Shown one piece after another: positions 53,548 to 63,357 of a stretch of DNA of 64,000 nucleotides. Made by a program: the position numbers and the translations under genes. The DNA is from Rhizobium sp. P38BS-XIX (GTDB lineage Bacteria > Pseudomonadota > Alphaproteobacteria > Rhizobiales > Rhizobiaceae): assembly GCF_012641435.1 (NCBI RefSeq), contig NZ_JABAIJ010000001.1, positions 1,798,001-1,862,000 of the forward strand, read 5' to 3'. How positions within the stretch are numbered: the first letter of the stretch is position 1; each line of letters opens with the position of its first letter. The notes under the pieces were generated by a model. The model was not told the origin of the DNA and searched no databases. It saw nothing but the letters and a program-made list of their open reading frames with translations.

Positions 53548-54378
53548 TCAGACTCGCTTGATCCTGGCCGCCATTTCGAACAGCGCAATGCCGCTGGCCG
53601 TGGCGACGTTGAGGCTATCGAGCCCCGGCGCCTGCGGAATCCGCACGCTGTCGAAGGCAGACAGAATGCTCTGCGGTAAACCTTCCCCTTCCGTGCCCAC
53701 GACGAGCGCCATCCGCTTCGATGCCGGAATGTCGCGGATATCGACCACTCCGCGCGGCGACAGGCTCCAGATGGCAAAGCCGCGATCGGCCATCGCGGCA
53801 AGCAGATCGGTGTCTGTCGATTGCCTGCAATAGGGCATGGTCAGGACCGAACCAACCGAGACGCGCAAGGCCTTTCGGTACAGCGGATCGCAGCAACTCT
53901 CGTCAAGCAGCACCGCATCGGCGCCGAAGGCGGCGGCGTTGCGGAACATCGAGCCCATGTTGTCGTGGTTGGAGATGCCGCAGCCGGCAAGGACAAGCGC
54001 TTCAGGCGGCAGGCGATCGAGGAAGGCATCGAGCCCAGTTTCCGCCTTTCGGCGCCCCAGTGCCAGCACGCCGCGATGCAGGTGAAAGCCGACAACGCCG
54101 TCAAGCACATCGCTCGTGGCCACATAGACCGGTACCTCGGCGGGAAAGGTGTGAATGATATCGCTGAGCCCCGCGACACGGTTTGTCAGCAGCAGCACCT
54201 TTTCTGCAAAGAAATCCCCGCCATTTGCATGCGCGCCGGCAAGAAGCCTGAGAACGACGGTGCCCTCGGCGATGAACCGGCTTTCGCGTCCGGTCAGATC
54301 ACGCTCGCGGATATCGCGAAATTCGGCGATACGCGGATCGTCGGGATGTGTGATCTCGATGAGCCGCCCGTGCGTCAT
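53548..54378 (-). CDS. TrmH/SpoU-family RNA 2'-O-methyltransferase
   Basis: A 276-aa SPOUT methyltransferase for rRNA or tRNA ribose. An N-terminal RNA-binding part (ERDLTGRESRFIAEGTVVLRLL) is followed by the knotted SAM domain (about 115-270) with ISNHDNMGSMFRNAAAFG, VVGTEGEGLP and the closing LNVATASGIALFEMA. The start at 54378 removes a non-coding extension; 10 bp separate it from the next gene upstream. The precise target nucleotide cannot be told. Confidence 0.87.
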   Translation of the reverse strand: MTHGRLIEITHPDDPRIAEFRDIRERDLTGRESRFIAEGTVVLRLLAGAHANGGDFFAEKVLLLTNRVAGLSDIIHTFPAEVPVYVATSDVLDGVVGFHLHRGVLALGRRKAETGLDAFLDRLPPEALVLAGCGISNHDNMGSMFRNAAAFGADAVLLDESCCDPLYRKALRVSVGSVLTMPYCRQSTDTDLLAAMADRGFAIWSLSPRGVVDIRDIPASKRMALVVGTEGEGLPQSILSAFDSVRIPQAPGLDSLNVATASGIALFEMAARIKRV

Positions 54379-54388
54379 TGCTCGCCCG

Positions 54389-54766
54389 TCAATTCGACAG
54401 TGAGATGGTCGCCACAACGCGGCCGATGCTGTAATCGAAGACGAACGCCTGAGGTTGGCCGCTGGCAAGCGTGCCGTAAAACAGAACCTGGTTGCCCGAA
54501 AGCGCCGTGGATTGCACCGTAAAGCCGGCTGGCAGCAGGGCGGTGACGGCCAAGGGCGAATCCGAGGGAATATTGGATGCCGCCTGCCCCACAGGCTTTG
54601 CCGATGGCTTCATCGTCTTGTAGACAACGGCACCGAAGACAGCCATAAGGCTCACCACCATGACGGCCGCGGACACGATCTGCAGGCGGATCATCTTGCG
54701 TCGGACTTTTTCCAGGGCCGGATCGAGGGGCTTCTCCTCTTGATCGTTGGGCTCGGGATTCGTCAT
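54389..54766 (-). CDS. Small single-pass membrane protein (DUF6476-like)
   Basis: A 125-aa protein with a charged cytoplasmic N-terminus (to about residue 27), one membrane helix (about 28-50) and a roughly 70-aa outer domain. I associate it with the alphaproteobacterial DUF6476-type family, with low certainty. It is 10 bp upstream of the methyltransferase start in the same direction, so probably cotranscribed, and is divergent from the pseudouridine synthase gene. Confidence 0.68.
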   Translation of the reverse strand: MTNPEPNDQEEKPLDPALEKVRRKMIRLQIVSAAVMVVSLMAVFGAVVYKTMKPSAKPVGQAASNIPSDSPLAVTALLPAGFTVQSTALSGNQVLFYGTLASGQPQAFVFDYSIGRVVATISLSN

Positions 54767-54816
54767 CGATGCGTCCTTACTGGTTGAGAGCGCCGTCGAG
54801 CGCCGGAGAAATACAT

Positions 54817-55842
54817 TTGAGCGACCCCTTTAAAGAAGCCGCGGGCAATAGAAAAGTCCTTACCGCCGATGAAAGTGCCGAAGGACGGCTCGATTCATGG
54901 CTGACGGCCGAGATTGGCGAGGAATTTTCCCGCAGCCGCGTGCAAGCCCTGATCAAGGATGGCGCGGTTCTGCTCAACTCGGCACCCGTCACGGATGCCA
55001 AGCGCAAGGTTCGTCCAGGCGATGTCTACGAGATCACTCTGCCCGAGCCCGAAGACCCGACACCGCAGGGCGAGGACATCCCGCTCGATGTGCTTTACGA
55101 GGATGAGGACGTCATCGTCATCTCCAAGCCCGCCGGACTTGTCGTCCATCCTGCGGCCGGCAACTGGACAGGCACGCTGGTCAATGCGCTGATATATCAT
55201 TGCGGCGACAGCCTGTCCGGTATCGGTGGCGTACGCCGGCCGGGAATCGTCCATCGCCTGGACAAGGATACGACCGGTGTCATGGTTGTGGCCAAGAACG
55301 ACGTCGCCCACAGACATCTGTCGGAGCAGTTTGCCGATCATGGCCGGACGACATCGCTGGAGCGCGCCTATCAGGCCATCGTCTGGGGCCGCCCTCGTCA
55401 ACTCGTCGGCACCATCGACGCCCCCCTTGGCCGTTCGAGCAGCGATCGGACGCGCCGCGCCGTCAAGCGTCCGGATTCGAATGATGCCGATGAAGCGATC
55501 ACGCATTACGAGGTGCTGGAGCGTTTCCACGAAGGTCAGGATGCGCTTGCCCTTGCTTCTCTGATCGAATGCCACCTTGAAACCGGGCGTACGCATCAGA
55601 TTCGCGTGCACATGGCGCATATCGGCAACCCGCTGCTCGGCGATGCCGTTTACGGCGGAGGCTTCAAGACCAAGGCAAATCTGCTGCCCGAGGCTGCGAA
55701 GCAGGTCGTGAACCGCTTCCCGCGTCAGGCGCTGCATGCCTACATGCTGCAATTCGAACATCCGCGCACGGGCGAGATCATGCATTTCGAAGCGCCGCTG
55801 CCTGAGGATATGGAAGAACTGGCCGAAGCCCTGCGCGCCTAG
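54817..55842 (+). CDS. RluA-family (RluD-like) 23S rRNA pseudouridine synthase
   Basis: A 341-aa enzyme that isomerises uridines in 23S rRNA. It has an N-terminal S4 RNA-binding domain (RLDSWLTAEIGEEFSRSRVQ, split) and the catalytic domain with HRLDKDTTG (catalytic Asp near residue 150) and a late GRTHQIRVHMAHIGNPLLGD block. The start is most likely TTG at 54817, with GGAGA 7 bases upstream; the ATG at 54769 overlaps the divergent gene and lacks a site. RluD is the best guess, RluC the alternative. Confidence 0.87.
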   Translation: MSDPFKEAAGNRKVLTADESAEGRLDSWLTAEIGEEFSRSRVQALIKDGAVLLNSAPVTDAKRKVRPGDVYEITLPEPEDPTPQGEDIPLDVLYEDEDVIVISKPAGLVVHPAAGNWTGTLVNALIYHCGDSLSGIGGVRRPGIVHRLDKDTTGVMVVAKNDVAHRHLSEQFADHGRTTSLERAYQAIVWGRPRQLVGTIDAPLGRSSSDRTRRAVKRPDSNDADEAITHYEVLERFHEGQDALALASLIECHLETGRTHQIRVHMAHIGNPLLGDAVYGGGFKTKANLLPEAAKQVVNRFPRQALHAYMLQFEHPRTGEIMHFEAPLPEDMEELAEALRA

Positions 55843-56219
55843 GCGCCTCAAACTTTTCAATAAAGGGGCGGCTGGACGGATCCCGTAGCCGCCCTATATC
55901 GTCAGTCTGAATAGAACCGAATTCCGGTGCACCGCGGCCGTCAAAAACGTCAGAGCGTTTTGAAGGCAAGCATGGCTGAGGCCTGCATCGCCGGATCATT
56001 CGGGAGGACAATCCCAAGGGCGATGTCACGGCGAGACAATGGGTCACGCTGCTATAACACTTGCGTGACCGCATCCTTGAATCACGGTTTGGCCGTACTT
56101 ATCTTTACATTGGTTCAGTGCGGGGTCCTAAAGACCCGTACGCCTTGGTCCGCTTCGCAGAAGGCGCGCAATTACGCCCCCCAGAAGGTACCAAATCTCG
56201 AATAGGAGGGTGCACAATC
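55843..56219. other. Long leader/promoter region of rpoH
   Basis: 377 bp with no credible gene. Hairpins at 55865-55895 (GGGCGGCT/AGCCGCCC, no U-tract, possibly the end of the synthase transcript) and 56121-56138 (CGGG-GTC/GACCCG with a CTAAA loop) are visible. The latter lies about 85 bases before the rpoH start and might be in its 5' leader. No promoter could be fixed with confidence. Confidence 0.4.
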
Positions 56220-57128
56220 ATGGCCCGTAATACCTTGCCATCCATTGCTGCCGGAGAAGCCGGCCTCAATCGTTATCTCGATGAAATCCGCAAGTTCCCG
56301 ATGCTGGAACCGCAGGAAGAGTACATGCTCGCCAAGCGCTATGCGGAACATGCCGACCGTCAGGCAGCTCATCGTCTCGTGACGAGCCATTTGCGCCTCG
56401 TGGCGAAGATCGCCATGGGCTATCGCGGCTACGGCCTGCCGATCGGCGAAGTCGTGTCCGAAGGCAACGTCGGCCTGATGCAGGCCGTAAAGAAGTTCGA
56501 TCCGGAACGCGGTTTCCGTCTTGCCACCTATGCCATGTGGTGGATCAAGGCCTCGATCCAGGAATATATCCTGCGTTCATGGTCGCTGGTGAAGATGGGT
56601 ACGACCGCAAACCAGAAGCGCCTGTTCTTCAACCTGCGCCGCCTGAAGGGCCGTATCCAGGCCATCGATGACGGCGACTTGAAGCCGGAACACGTCACCG
56701 AGATCGCCACCAAGCTGAATGTCTCGGAAGAGGAAGTCGTATCGATGAACCGCCGCCTTTCGGGCGACGCTTCGCTGAACGCGCCGATCAAAGCCTCGGA
56801 AGGCGATTCCGGACAGTGGCAGGATTGGCTCGTTGACGATCACGACAGCCAGGAAGACGTGCTGATCGAACAGGACGAACTCGACACGCGTCGCCGCATG
56901 TTGGCGCGCGCCATGAGCGTCCTCAACGATCGCGAGCGCCGTATCTTCGAGGCTCGTCGCCTTGCGGAAGAGCCGGTAACGCTGGAAGATCTGTCGACGG
57001 AGTTCGATATCAGCCGCGAGCGCGTGCGCCAGATCGAAGTCCGCGCTTTCGAAAAGGTTCAAGAAGCCGTGCAGAAGGATGCGCTCGAGCGAGCCAAGGC
57101 ACTGCGCGTCGTGGAAGCAACTGCTTAA
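56220..57128 (+). CDS. rpoH: Heat-shock sigma factor RpoH (sigma 32)
   Basis: A 302-aa sigma-70 family member directing heat-shock transcription. Region 2 reads LRLVAKIAMGYRGYGLP followed by GLMQAVKKFDPERGFRLATYAMWWIK; the RpoH box QKRLFFNLRR is present; region 4 has RERRIFEARRLAEEPVTLEDLS and the HTH DISRERVRQIEVRAFEK. ATG 56220 has AGGAGGG 9 bases upstream; longer open frames are non-coding. Rhizobia usually have two copies (rpoH1, rpoH2); this resembles rpoH1. Confidence 0.94.
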   Translation: MARNTLPSIAAGEAGLNRYLDEIRKFPMLEPQEEYMLAKRYAEHADRQAAHRLVTSHLRLVAKIAMGYRGYGLPIGEVVSEGNVGLMQAVKKFDPERGFRLATYAMWWIKASIQEYILRSWSLVKMGTTANQKRLFFNLRRLKGRIQAIDDGDLKPEHVTEIATKLNVSEEEVVSMNRRLSGDASLNAPIKASEGDSGQWQDWLVDDHDSQEDVLIEQDELDTRRRMLARAMSVLNDRERRIFEARRLAEEPVTLEDLSTEFDISRERVRQIEVRAFEKVQEAVQKDALERAKALRVVEATA

Positions 57129-57154
57129 CCGCTTCGATAGATGAAAGCCAAAAC

Positions 57155-57185
57155 AAAAGGCGGGCCGCAAAGCCCGCCTTTTTCG
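57155..57185. terminator. Bidirectional terminator of rpoH and the convergent gene
   Basis: AAGGCGGGC (57157-57165) and GCCCGCCTT (57172-57180) with a CGCAAA loop, flanked by an A-rich run and TTTTTCG. Confidence 0.88.
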
Positions 57186-57210
57186 TATTCATCATTCGGC
57201 GATGTCGGCC

Positions 57211-59601
57211 TTACTGACCGCTTGAAGCAACGCCGCCCAACGCCTGCCACTCGCTGATCGCCTTGTTGAAGGCATCGGTGCCGGTCGGGCCCTTCTCCAT
57301 GGTCAGCAAGGCGCGGCGACCATTGCGGTAGACCACGGGGATATCGATCCAGTTGCGGTTCTTCAGCAGGTCGAGGTTGGTCTTGCGCGCATCCGGGAAG
57401 TCGTTGAGCGCGACCATATAGACATCGTCGGTGACCTTGGCCGGAACGGCGATAAGGGCGTCACCGCGATCCTGCTCGGTTGCCTTCAACGCAACGCGCT
57501 GAACATTGTCGATCGCTCCCCCTTCGAAATTCGGCGGCACCTGGAAAGCAAGCTCGATCAGGTGGCTTGCCGGCAGCGAGGAGTCCGAATTGCGGGATAC
57601 GGTGATCGTGGCGGTCAACCCACGTTCAGGAACATTGATCAGCCCCTGTACGGAAGGCTCAGGCCTGCCATCGGCACCCTTGCCCTCCTGAAGCGACCAG
57701 CTGACGGTGCCCTGGAACGCGGCCGGCGACGTCTGGCCGAGACGTTCCTCATAAAGGAAGACCTTCTGCCCGTCCGTGACCGGCGCCGTCTGCTGCGTGA
57801 CAGGCGGAGGTTGATTGGCGGCAGCCTGCGGCTGATTGGTTGCAGGGGGCTGCTGCTGGTCGGTCGTGGCCGGAGCCGTCGCGGCAGGAGCCTGTGCCTG
57901 TGCCTGTGGCTGAGCCTGCGGGGCAGCCGCATTGTTCGTCTGCGGAGCAGCCGTTGCCGGCGAATTTGCCGCGCTGGCCGGTGGCGTTGCAGAAGCGACG
58001 TTCTGCTCTGCTATCGACTTGCCTTCGGCCACGTTAGGCTGACCGGTCGGTGCAGGACCTTCGTCCTCCTCCGTTCCGTCGGCGTGAAGGCGCTGCGTGA
58101 ACTTCGTGTTGACCGTGTTGGGGTCACTGTTGACAGCAGCAACGTCCGTATTGCCGGCACCCGGAGGAGTAACAGCGGCAGTGTTGCCTTGCGGCGCAGC
58201 TGTCGAAGGCTGGTTCGGAGCAACCGCGTTATTGTTTGCTGTATTGGTTTTCGCCGTCTCGGACGCGGGAGGCGTTGTCGCGCTCTTTGGCGCAGAGCTC
58301 ACCAGCTTTGCCACCATGTTGTTGAGAGCGTCACGATTGAGCCACGCCGCGTAACCACCGCCCGCCAGGATTGCAAGCACCACCAGCGCAACGATGATCC
58401 CGGTCACGTTGACGCGGCGGCGCTTCGGCTCCATGCGGAAGCTCTTGCCCTGCAGCTTGGCAGCCATGGCCTGATCGAGATCGGGGTTGATGGAAGAACC
58501 ACCCCGCACATCGTCGGCCCGCTTGTCGAAGCCGGCAAGTTCCTTGAGCTCCCGCCAGCCGTCATTCCCGGTGTCGCCGTCAGGCGCTGTCTTGCGGGGC
58601 GAATGCACGTCGGCGAACAGATCGACATCTTCAAAGGCGTTATCCGGCATCTGCCGTGCCGCAGGCTGGGCGAGCTGGGTCGACTGCGGAGCCGCAGGAA
58701 CGGGCTGCATTTCCTCAAAGACATCCGCATCCCAGACGAAGCCCTTGTTCGGCGCGGGCGCCGGCGAGACCTTCGCGGGTTCGAATGGCTCGACCGGCTT
58801 TCCGAACGGCGCCTCGGTAAAAGCTGCGGCCGGCATGGTCGGTTCATCGACGTAAGGAGCCTGGGGCTCCGGTGCCGTGTGCCGCGTCGGCGCATCAACC
58901 TCGGCCCAAATCTGATCGACCTGACTTATGACATCGTCGACCGGCACCTTTTCGGTCCGCGCCGCAGGAGCGGCGTGAACGGGCTCGGGAGCAACCGGCG
59001 CAGCCTCGACGTGAGGTTGCACTTCCTCATGATGAACTTGAGGCTCTTCATGATAAACAGGCTCGAGAGCCGGTTCTTCGTAAACTTCTGGAGGATGCTG
59101 AGCTGCCGCGTGCTTTTCTTCTTCGTAAGGCGCCTGCCAATGCTCGGCCGGCTCTGGCTCATGCACCGGTTCCGGCTCGGCATGTGCGGCAGGCTCTTCG
59201 TATGCAGGTTCCTCATAAACCGGTTGAGGAGCGCTTGGCTCCTCATGGGCATGAACTTCTTCCGCCGCTGCCGGCTCCGGCTCTTCTACGTGAGGTTCCG
59301 CATGTGCCTCTTCGGCGGCATGGGTCTCGGGAGCAGGCTCCTGAACCGTGGCCCCATGTTCGACCGCCGCTTCTTCGGCTGCCGGCAATGCCTCGGCATG
59401 TTCGGCTTCGACCTCGACGATCGCAGCTTCGAGCTTGTCCAGCTGGCGGCGCAGCATTTCCTCGGGCGGGCGCGGCTTCATGCTCTCGAGCTGCCGCTGA
59501 ACGGCACCACGAGCTCGATCGTAAACCTTGACCCGCATCTCGGGAGTATTGTCCGTCAGGCCGTCAACGGCCCGTCGAATGACTGCTACAAAATCCGCCA
59601 T
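57211..59601 (-). CDS. Large E/A/P/H-rich single-pass membrane protein, function unknown
   Basis: A 796-aa protein. Residues 1-65 form a conserved-looking helical head (MADFVAVIRRAVDGL, then RVKVYDRARGAVQRQLESM). Residues 66-230 are low complexity, dominated by Glu, Ala, Pro and His with short repeats such as YEEPA and HAEPEP. One membrane helix lies near 402-422 (IIVALVVLAILAGGGYAAW). Residues 440-610 are Ala/Pro/Gln/Asn-rich, and a folded C-terminal domain (about 620-790) begins QKVFLYEERLG. The head is therefore cytoplasmic and the C-terminal domain probably periplasmic. Homologues sit next to purA in relatives, but I know no function. Confidence 0.75.
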   Translation of the reverse strand: MADFVAVIRRAVDGLTDNTPEMRVKVYDRARGAVQRQLESMKPRPPEEMLRRQLDKLEAAIVEVEAEHAEALPAAEEAAVEHGATVQEPAPETHAAEEAHAEPHVEEPEPAAAEEVHAHEEPSAPQPVYEEPAYEEPAAHAEPEPVHEPEPAEHWQAPYEEEKHAAAQHPPEVYEEPALEPVYHEEPQVHHEEVQPHVEAAPVAPEPVHAAPAARTEKVPVDDVISQVDQIWAEVDAPTRHTAPEPQAPYVDEPTMPAAAFTEAPFGKPVEPFEPAKVSPAPAPNKGFVWDADVFEEMQPVPAAPQSTQLAQPAARQMPDNAFEDVDLFADVHSPRKTAPDGDTGNDGWRELKELAGFDKRADDVRGGSSINPDLDQAMAAKLQGKSFRMEPKRRRVNVTGIIVALVVLAILAGGGYAAWLNRDALNNMVAKLVSSAPKSATTPPASETAKTNTANNNAVAPNQPSTAAPQGNTAAVTPPGAGNTDVAAVNSDPNTVNTKFTQRLHADGTEEDEGPAPTGQPNVAEGKSIAEQNVASATPPASAANSPATAAPQTNNAAAPQAQPQAQAQAPAATAPATTDQQQPPATNQPQAAANQPPPVTQQTAPVTDGQKVFLYEERLGQTSPAAFQGTVSWSLQEGKGADGRPEPSVQGLINVPERGLTATITVSRNSDSSLPASHLIELAFQVPPNFEGGAIDNVQRVALKATEQDRGDALIAVPAKVTDDVYMVALNDFPDARKTNLDLLKNRNWIDIPVVYRNGRRALLTMEKGPTGTDAFNKAISEWQALGGVASSGQ

Positions 59602-59662
59602 CAGTACTTTCTCATGATACCCGGCGGGCGGCCGGGCGGGGATTCGTCATAGGTTCGTGACT

Positions 59663-60958
59663 TTAGCCCTCAAAGGGGTCTGTCACAAGTATGGTGTCCT
59701 CACGCTCAGGGCTGGTTGAAAGCATTGCCACCGGCGCGCCGATCAGCTCTTCCACCTGACGGACATACTTGATCGCCTGCGCTGGCAGATCGGCCCATTT
59801 GCGTGCACCGACGGTCGACTGCTTCCAGCCTTCGAGCGTGATGTAGATCGGCTCGACGCGCGCCTGAGCCGCCTGGCTCGACGGCAGATAGTCGATTTCC
59901 TTACCGTCAAGCTTGTAGCCGACGCAAATCTTCAACTCGTCGAGACCGTCGAGAACGTCGAGCTTGGTCAGCGCAATGCCGGTAATGCCCGAGGTCTTGA
60001 CGGTCTGGCGCACCAGCACGGCATCGAACCAGCCGCAGCGACGGGGGCGACCGGTATTGACGCCGACTTCGCGGCCGACGGTCGACAGATGCTTGCCGAT
60101 CTCGTCATGCAACTCGCAGGGGAACGGTCCCTCGCCGACGCGGGTCGTATAGGCCTTGGTGATCCCAAGCACATAGCCGAGCGCCGTCGGGCCGAGACCC
60201 GAGCCGGCGGCAGCCTGACCGGCAACCGTGTTCGAAGACGTCACGAACGGATAGGTGCCGTGATCGTTGTCGAGCAGCGCGCCCTGCGCACCTTCGAACA
60301 GAATGCGAGCGCCAGCCTTGCGCTGTTCGTCGAGCAACCGCCAGACCTGATCGATGTAGGGGAGAATGTGCTCCGCAACGGAGGTCAGTTCGTTGTGCAG
60401 CGTGTCGAAGGAAATCTCATCGAGACCCATGCCGCGGCGCAAGGCATTGTGGTGCGTCAGAAGCCGGTCGATCTTGGCCGGCAGCGTATCCGGTTCTGCA
60501 AGGTCGATGACGCGGATGGCGCGGCGGCCGACCTTGTCTTCATAGGCAGGACCGATGCCGCGGCGCGTCGTACCGATCTTCGTGCCGCTGTTGGAGGCGG
60601 CATCTTCGCGCAAAGCGTCGAGATCGCGATGCAGCGACAGGATCAAAGGCGCGTTTTCTGCAATGCGCAGGACGTCCGGAGTGACAGCGATGCCCTGGGC
60701 ACGCAGCTTGTCGACTTCCGCAACGAAATGGTGGGGATCGACGACGACGCCGTTGCCGATGACGCTGAGCTTGCCACGCACGAGACCGGAAGGAAGCAGC
60801 GCCAGCTTGTAGCTGACACCATCGACGACAAGCGTATGACCGGCATTATGACCGCCCTGAAAGCGTACAATCACATCGGCGCGTTCCGAAAGCCAGTCGA
60901 CAATCTTGCCTTTGCCTTCGTCACCCCATTGCGAGCCGATCACTACAACATTCGTCAT
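59663..60958 (-). CDS. purA: Adenylosuccinate synthetase
   Basis: A 431-aa cytoplasmic enzyme making adenylosuccinate from IMP, aspartate and GTP, the first committed step to AMP. It starts [23 protein letters not shown] (GTP-binding loop with catalytic Asp/His), and contains [45 protein letters not shown] in parts, and [10 protein letters not shown]. Full length. It is 61 bp upstream of the large membrane-protein gene in the same direction. Confidence 0.97.
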   Translation of the reverse strand: MTNVVVIGSQWGDEGKGKIVDWLSERADVIVRFQGGHNAGHTLVVDGVSYKLALLPSGLVRGKLSVIGNGVVVDPHHFVAEVDKLRAQGIAVTPDVLRIAENAPLILSLHRDLDALREDAASNSGTKIGTTRRGIGPAYEDKVGRRAIRVIDLAEPDTLPAKIDRLLTHHNALRRGMGLDEISFDTLHNELTSVAEHILPYIDQVWRLLDEQRKAGARILFEGAQGALLDNDHGTYPFVTSSNTVAGQAAAGSGLGPTALGYVLGITKAYTTRVGEGPFPCELHDEIGKHLSTVGREVGVNTGRPRRCGWFDAVLVRQTVKTSGITGIALTKLDVLDGLDELKICVGYKLDGKEIDYLPSSQAAQARVEPIYITLEGWKQSTVGARKWADLPAQAIKYVRQVEELIGAPVAMLSTSPEREDTILVTDPFEG

Positions 60959-61162
60959 TTATCCATTCCCGCTTCCTGCGCGCGGCGGCGCGCCTTGCTC
61001 AAACCCGCGCATCTATAAAGCTTTGTTTTTGGGAAAGCGACCCTGTTGTCCCAGGAGATTCGGCTTTTTGCATGACGAATCAGCGCCTCCAACAGGATTT
61101 TTCCCGTTGAGAGGCCGGACAGGCGCGTGAAGCAACCTTGCCCGACCCGGAGCGATCCACTC

Positions 61163-61969
61163 TCAAACGCCGGGTTTGTGCGCGACGACATGGAAATATT
61201 CATGATCCGCCGAGGCGACCTCACCGATTGCATTCCCATCCAGATCGAGCAGCAACGCCGGCTTTGCAAAGCCGGCTTCGGCCAGTTGAGACTGCACCTG
61301 CGCGGGTGTCGTCGCATAGACCATCACGCCGAAATCGTGGGCGCCGTGCAACAGCACGGCATGCTCGCCGTCACGCTGTTCGAGCGGCCTCAACCGGCGC
61401 TGCCGCAAAGTGCCGGAAATACGGCCCTCGACATAGCGAAGCGTCCTCAGGCCAAGACGTACGGGATTGGATGTCCATTCCAGCCGCCGATAGTCGACAC
61501 GATGCTCAAAGCCTCCCCAGCCGCGATGAAACGTGGAGAAGACGAAGGCGCCACCCGGAACAAGCACGCGGGCTGCTTCATGCAGCACGGCAAGCCGACC
61601 GGGAGCATCGACGGAATCGATGCCGTTGTAGCTGAAGACAACGAGATCAAAGCTGGCATCCGCAAACGCCGACAGATCACGCGCATCCATGACCTTGAAA
61701 TCAAGATCCGGGTGATTTCGACGGCAAAGCGAGACCATCTCCGGCGTATAATCCACGCCGACATAGTCGCTGGCAATTGCACGCAGGAGATTGGCTGTGC
61801 GGCCCCCACCGACACCAATATCAAGAATGCGTCCCCTGCCCTTTTGCGGGGTAGCGATGGCAAAGGCGGCACGTTCGCCTTCGTTAAGATGACCGCTGCT
61901 GCGACGATAATCCCGTAAAGCCCATGGATTACGCCAGGTCTGGCGGTTGATGGTTTCCATTACATGCAT
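61163..61969 (-). CDS. SAM-dependent class I methyltransferase
   Basis: A 268-aa enzyme with the Rossmann SAM-binding motif I (ILDIGVGGGRTANLL, about residue 48), motif II acidic residue (VGVDYTPEMV), post-motif VMDARDLS and LVVFSYNGID. It resembles the UbiE/small-molecule group. ATG 61969 has GGAG 7 bases upstream. The substrate is unknown. It stands alone, opposite ugd in direction. Confidence 0.8.
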   Translation of the reverse strand: MHVMETINRQTWRNPWALRDYRRSSGHLNEGERAAFAIATPQKGRGRILDIGVGGGRTANLLRAIASDYVGVDYTPEMVSLCRRNHPDLDFKVMDARDLSAFADASFDLVVFSYNGIDSVDAPGRLAVLHEAARVLVPGGAFVFSTFHRGWGGFEHRVDYRRLEWTSNPVRLGLRTLRYVEGRISGTLRQRRLRPLEQRDGEHAVLLHGAHDFGVMVYATTPAQVQSQLAEAGFAKPALLLDLDGNAIGEVASADHEYFHVVAHKPGV

Positions 61970-62155
61970 AACCGGACTCCAATTCAGAAAATGAACATAT
62001 CATTGCCCAATTTTCCCCTCGGCGGCCCCGGATGTTCTATATAGCGGCCAAGCTGCGGATGCAGCACCACATGGCCGGTTAAAGCCCTGATACGGCCATT
62101 AATCGTTTGTTAAGGTTAATATCGCCGCCGCGCTACCGGCCGGAATGAAGATCAA

Positions 62156-63010
62156 TCAGCCAAGTTCGAGCGTGGTAACGCCGAAGACGCGATCGAGCGG
62201 CATTTCCGGCGCTTGGCCGCGATACATGCGCGTCGTCTCGAAGACAGGCGACAGCCCGATGTCTTCGGCAAGTCTGACCGCATCGATATTGTCGACGGGC
62301 ACGTCCAGATAGACAGCCGCCCCCTTTGCTTCCGTTGCCAGCCTTGCAATCAGCGCCAGCGCTGTTTCCGGCTTGTTGGCAAAGAGCGGGCCGATCTTGA
62401 AACCGTGAAAGCAGCGCCGGATGGTGCCATAGCCTCGAACGCGGCTGCCCCCTCCGACGATGAAGGATTTCCGTCTTTCCGGCGCGCCGCACCAGGCCTG
62501 GATGAAGGAATGGCGCAGGCCAGGAAAAATGCCCGCATCGTAGCGCATCAGCCCGTCAAGCTTCCCATGCGTTACGGGCGCAACCTGCGAGGCCAAATCT
62601 CCTACATCCGGGATTTTGGCAATCCCACCATAGCGTACCGTCCGATAGGCGGCCTTGAAATCGTGCCGTTCATAATAGCTTTTTTGCGCGTCGACACCGT
62701 CCAATCCGACGGTGCGATTGCCGGCAAGCTTCATGCCTCTGTCCCACAGCTGTTTGCCGTAGCCCTTCCCGCGAAATTCCGGGTGAAGCATGTAAAGGCC
62801 GAGAAAAGCAAAGCGCTCGCCATAGCGAACCACGGATATGCAGCCAACCGGCACCTCTCCGATCGCGCCCACGAGGAACCCCGAAGGGTCAGCCTCCCAG
62901 AACGCCGGCGCGTCGTCGACACCGGGATTCCATCCCTCTTGCCGGGCCCACTCCAGAGCAAGTTCCAGTTCCCCGGCCCGCATTGTACGCACGGCAAAAG
63001 TCGGCTTCAT
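62156..63010 (-). CDS. GNAT family N-acetyltransferase with a second C-terminal domain
   Basis: A 284-aa protein. The N-terminal GNAT domain (about 1-135) has the acetyl-CoA loop HPEFRGKGYGKQLWDRGM (about 72-89) and a following DAQKSYYERHDF. The C-terminal 140 residues hold a second GNAT-like fold (GYGTIRRCFHGFKIGPLFA, then VDNIDAVRLAEDIGLSPVFET), as in the YjcK/DUF1248-type two-domain acetyltransferases. The start at 63010 (MKPTFAVRTMRAGE) is preferred over the ORF start 18 bases upstream. Substrate unknown. Confidence 0.8.
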   Translation of the reverse strand: MKPTFAVRTMRAGELELALEWARQEGWNPGVDDAPAFWEADPSGFLVGAIGEVPVGCISVVRYGERFAFLGLYMLHPEFRGKGYGKQLWDRGMKLAGNRTVGLDGVDAQKSYYERHDFKAAYRTVRYGGIAKIPDVGDLASQVAPVTHGKLDGLMRYDAGIFPGLRHSFIQAWCGAPERRKSFIVGGGSRVRGYGTIRRCFHGFKIGPLFANKPETALALIARLATEAKGAAVYLDVPVDNIDAVRLAEDIGLSPVFETTRMYRGQAPEMPLDRVFGVTTLELG

Positions 63011-63357
63011 GCAATAGTCCCGAACCACCTATTGTGTCATCGTTTCGGACGAAACGAGCGCCCCCAATTCATCATGCGGCAACATGATGGCAATCACAAG
63101 CGATCGCCATGATACGCTTAAAGTACAAAGGCTTCGTTTAACTTGCGATGCAGGTATCGCCCAATAAAGCCATAGCAACGCAAACCGTGTTTTATGACAG
63201 TTCTGTCGCAATTCCTTCCGTGGCAGCATCGGATATAGGCGGCACCGGAGATCGTGTGTATAAGCGCAGGCGATCGCCAATGTCGGCACCGCGCCTCGGC
63301 GCAGGAACCGGCGCCAGCAAGAGGCCAGCGAACGGCCAATAAAAGGATTGAAATTTC
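63011..63357. other. Intergenic region between GNAT gene and ugd
   Basis: About 347 bp with divergent promoters expected at both ends. No reading frame of credible composition and no clear operator was recognised. Confidence 0.4.

Noticed and set aside
57562-59652. A 696-codon open frame on the plus strand, antisense to the large membrane-protein gene
   Set aside because: It is Arg/Cys/Leu-rich, without recognisable domains or ribosome site, and mirrors the Glu/Ala/Pro/His-rich gene on the other strand; GC-rich low-complexity DNA produces such shadows.
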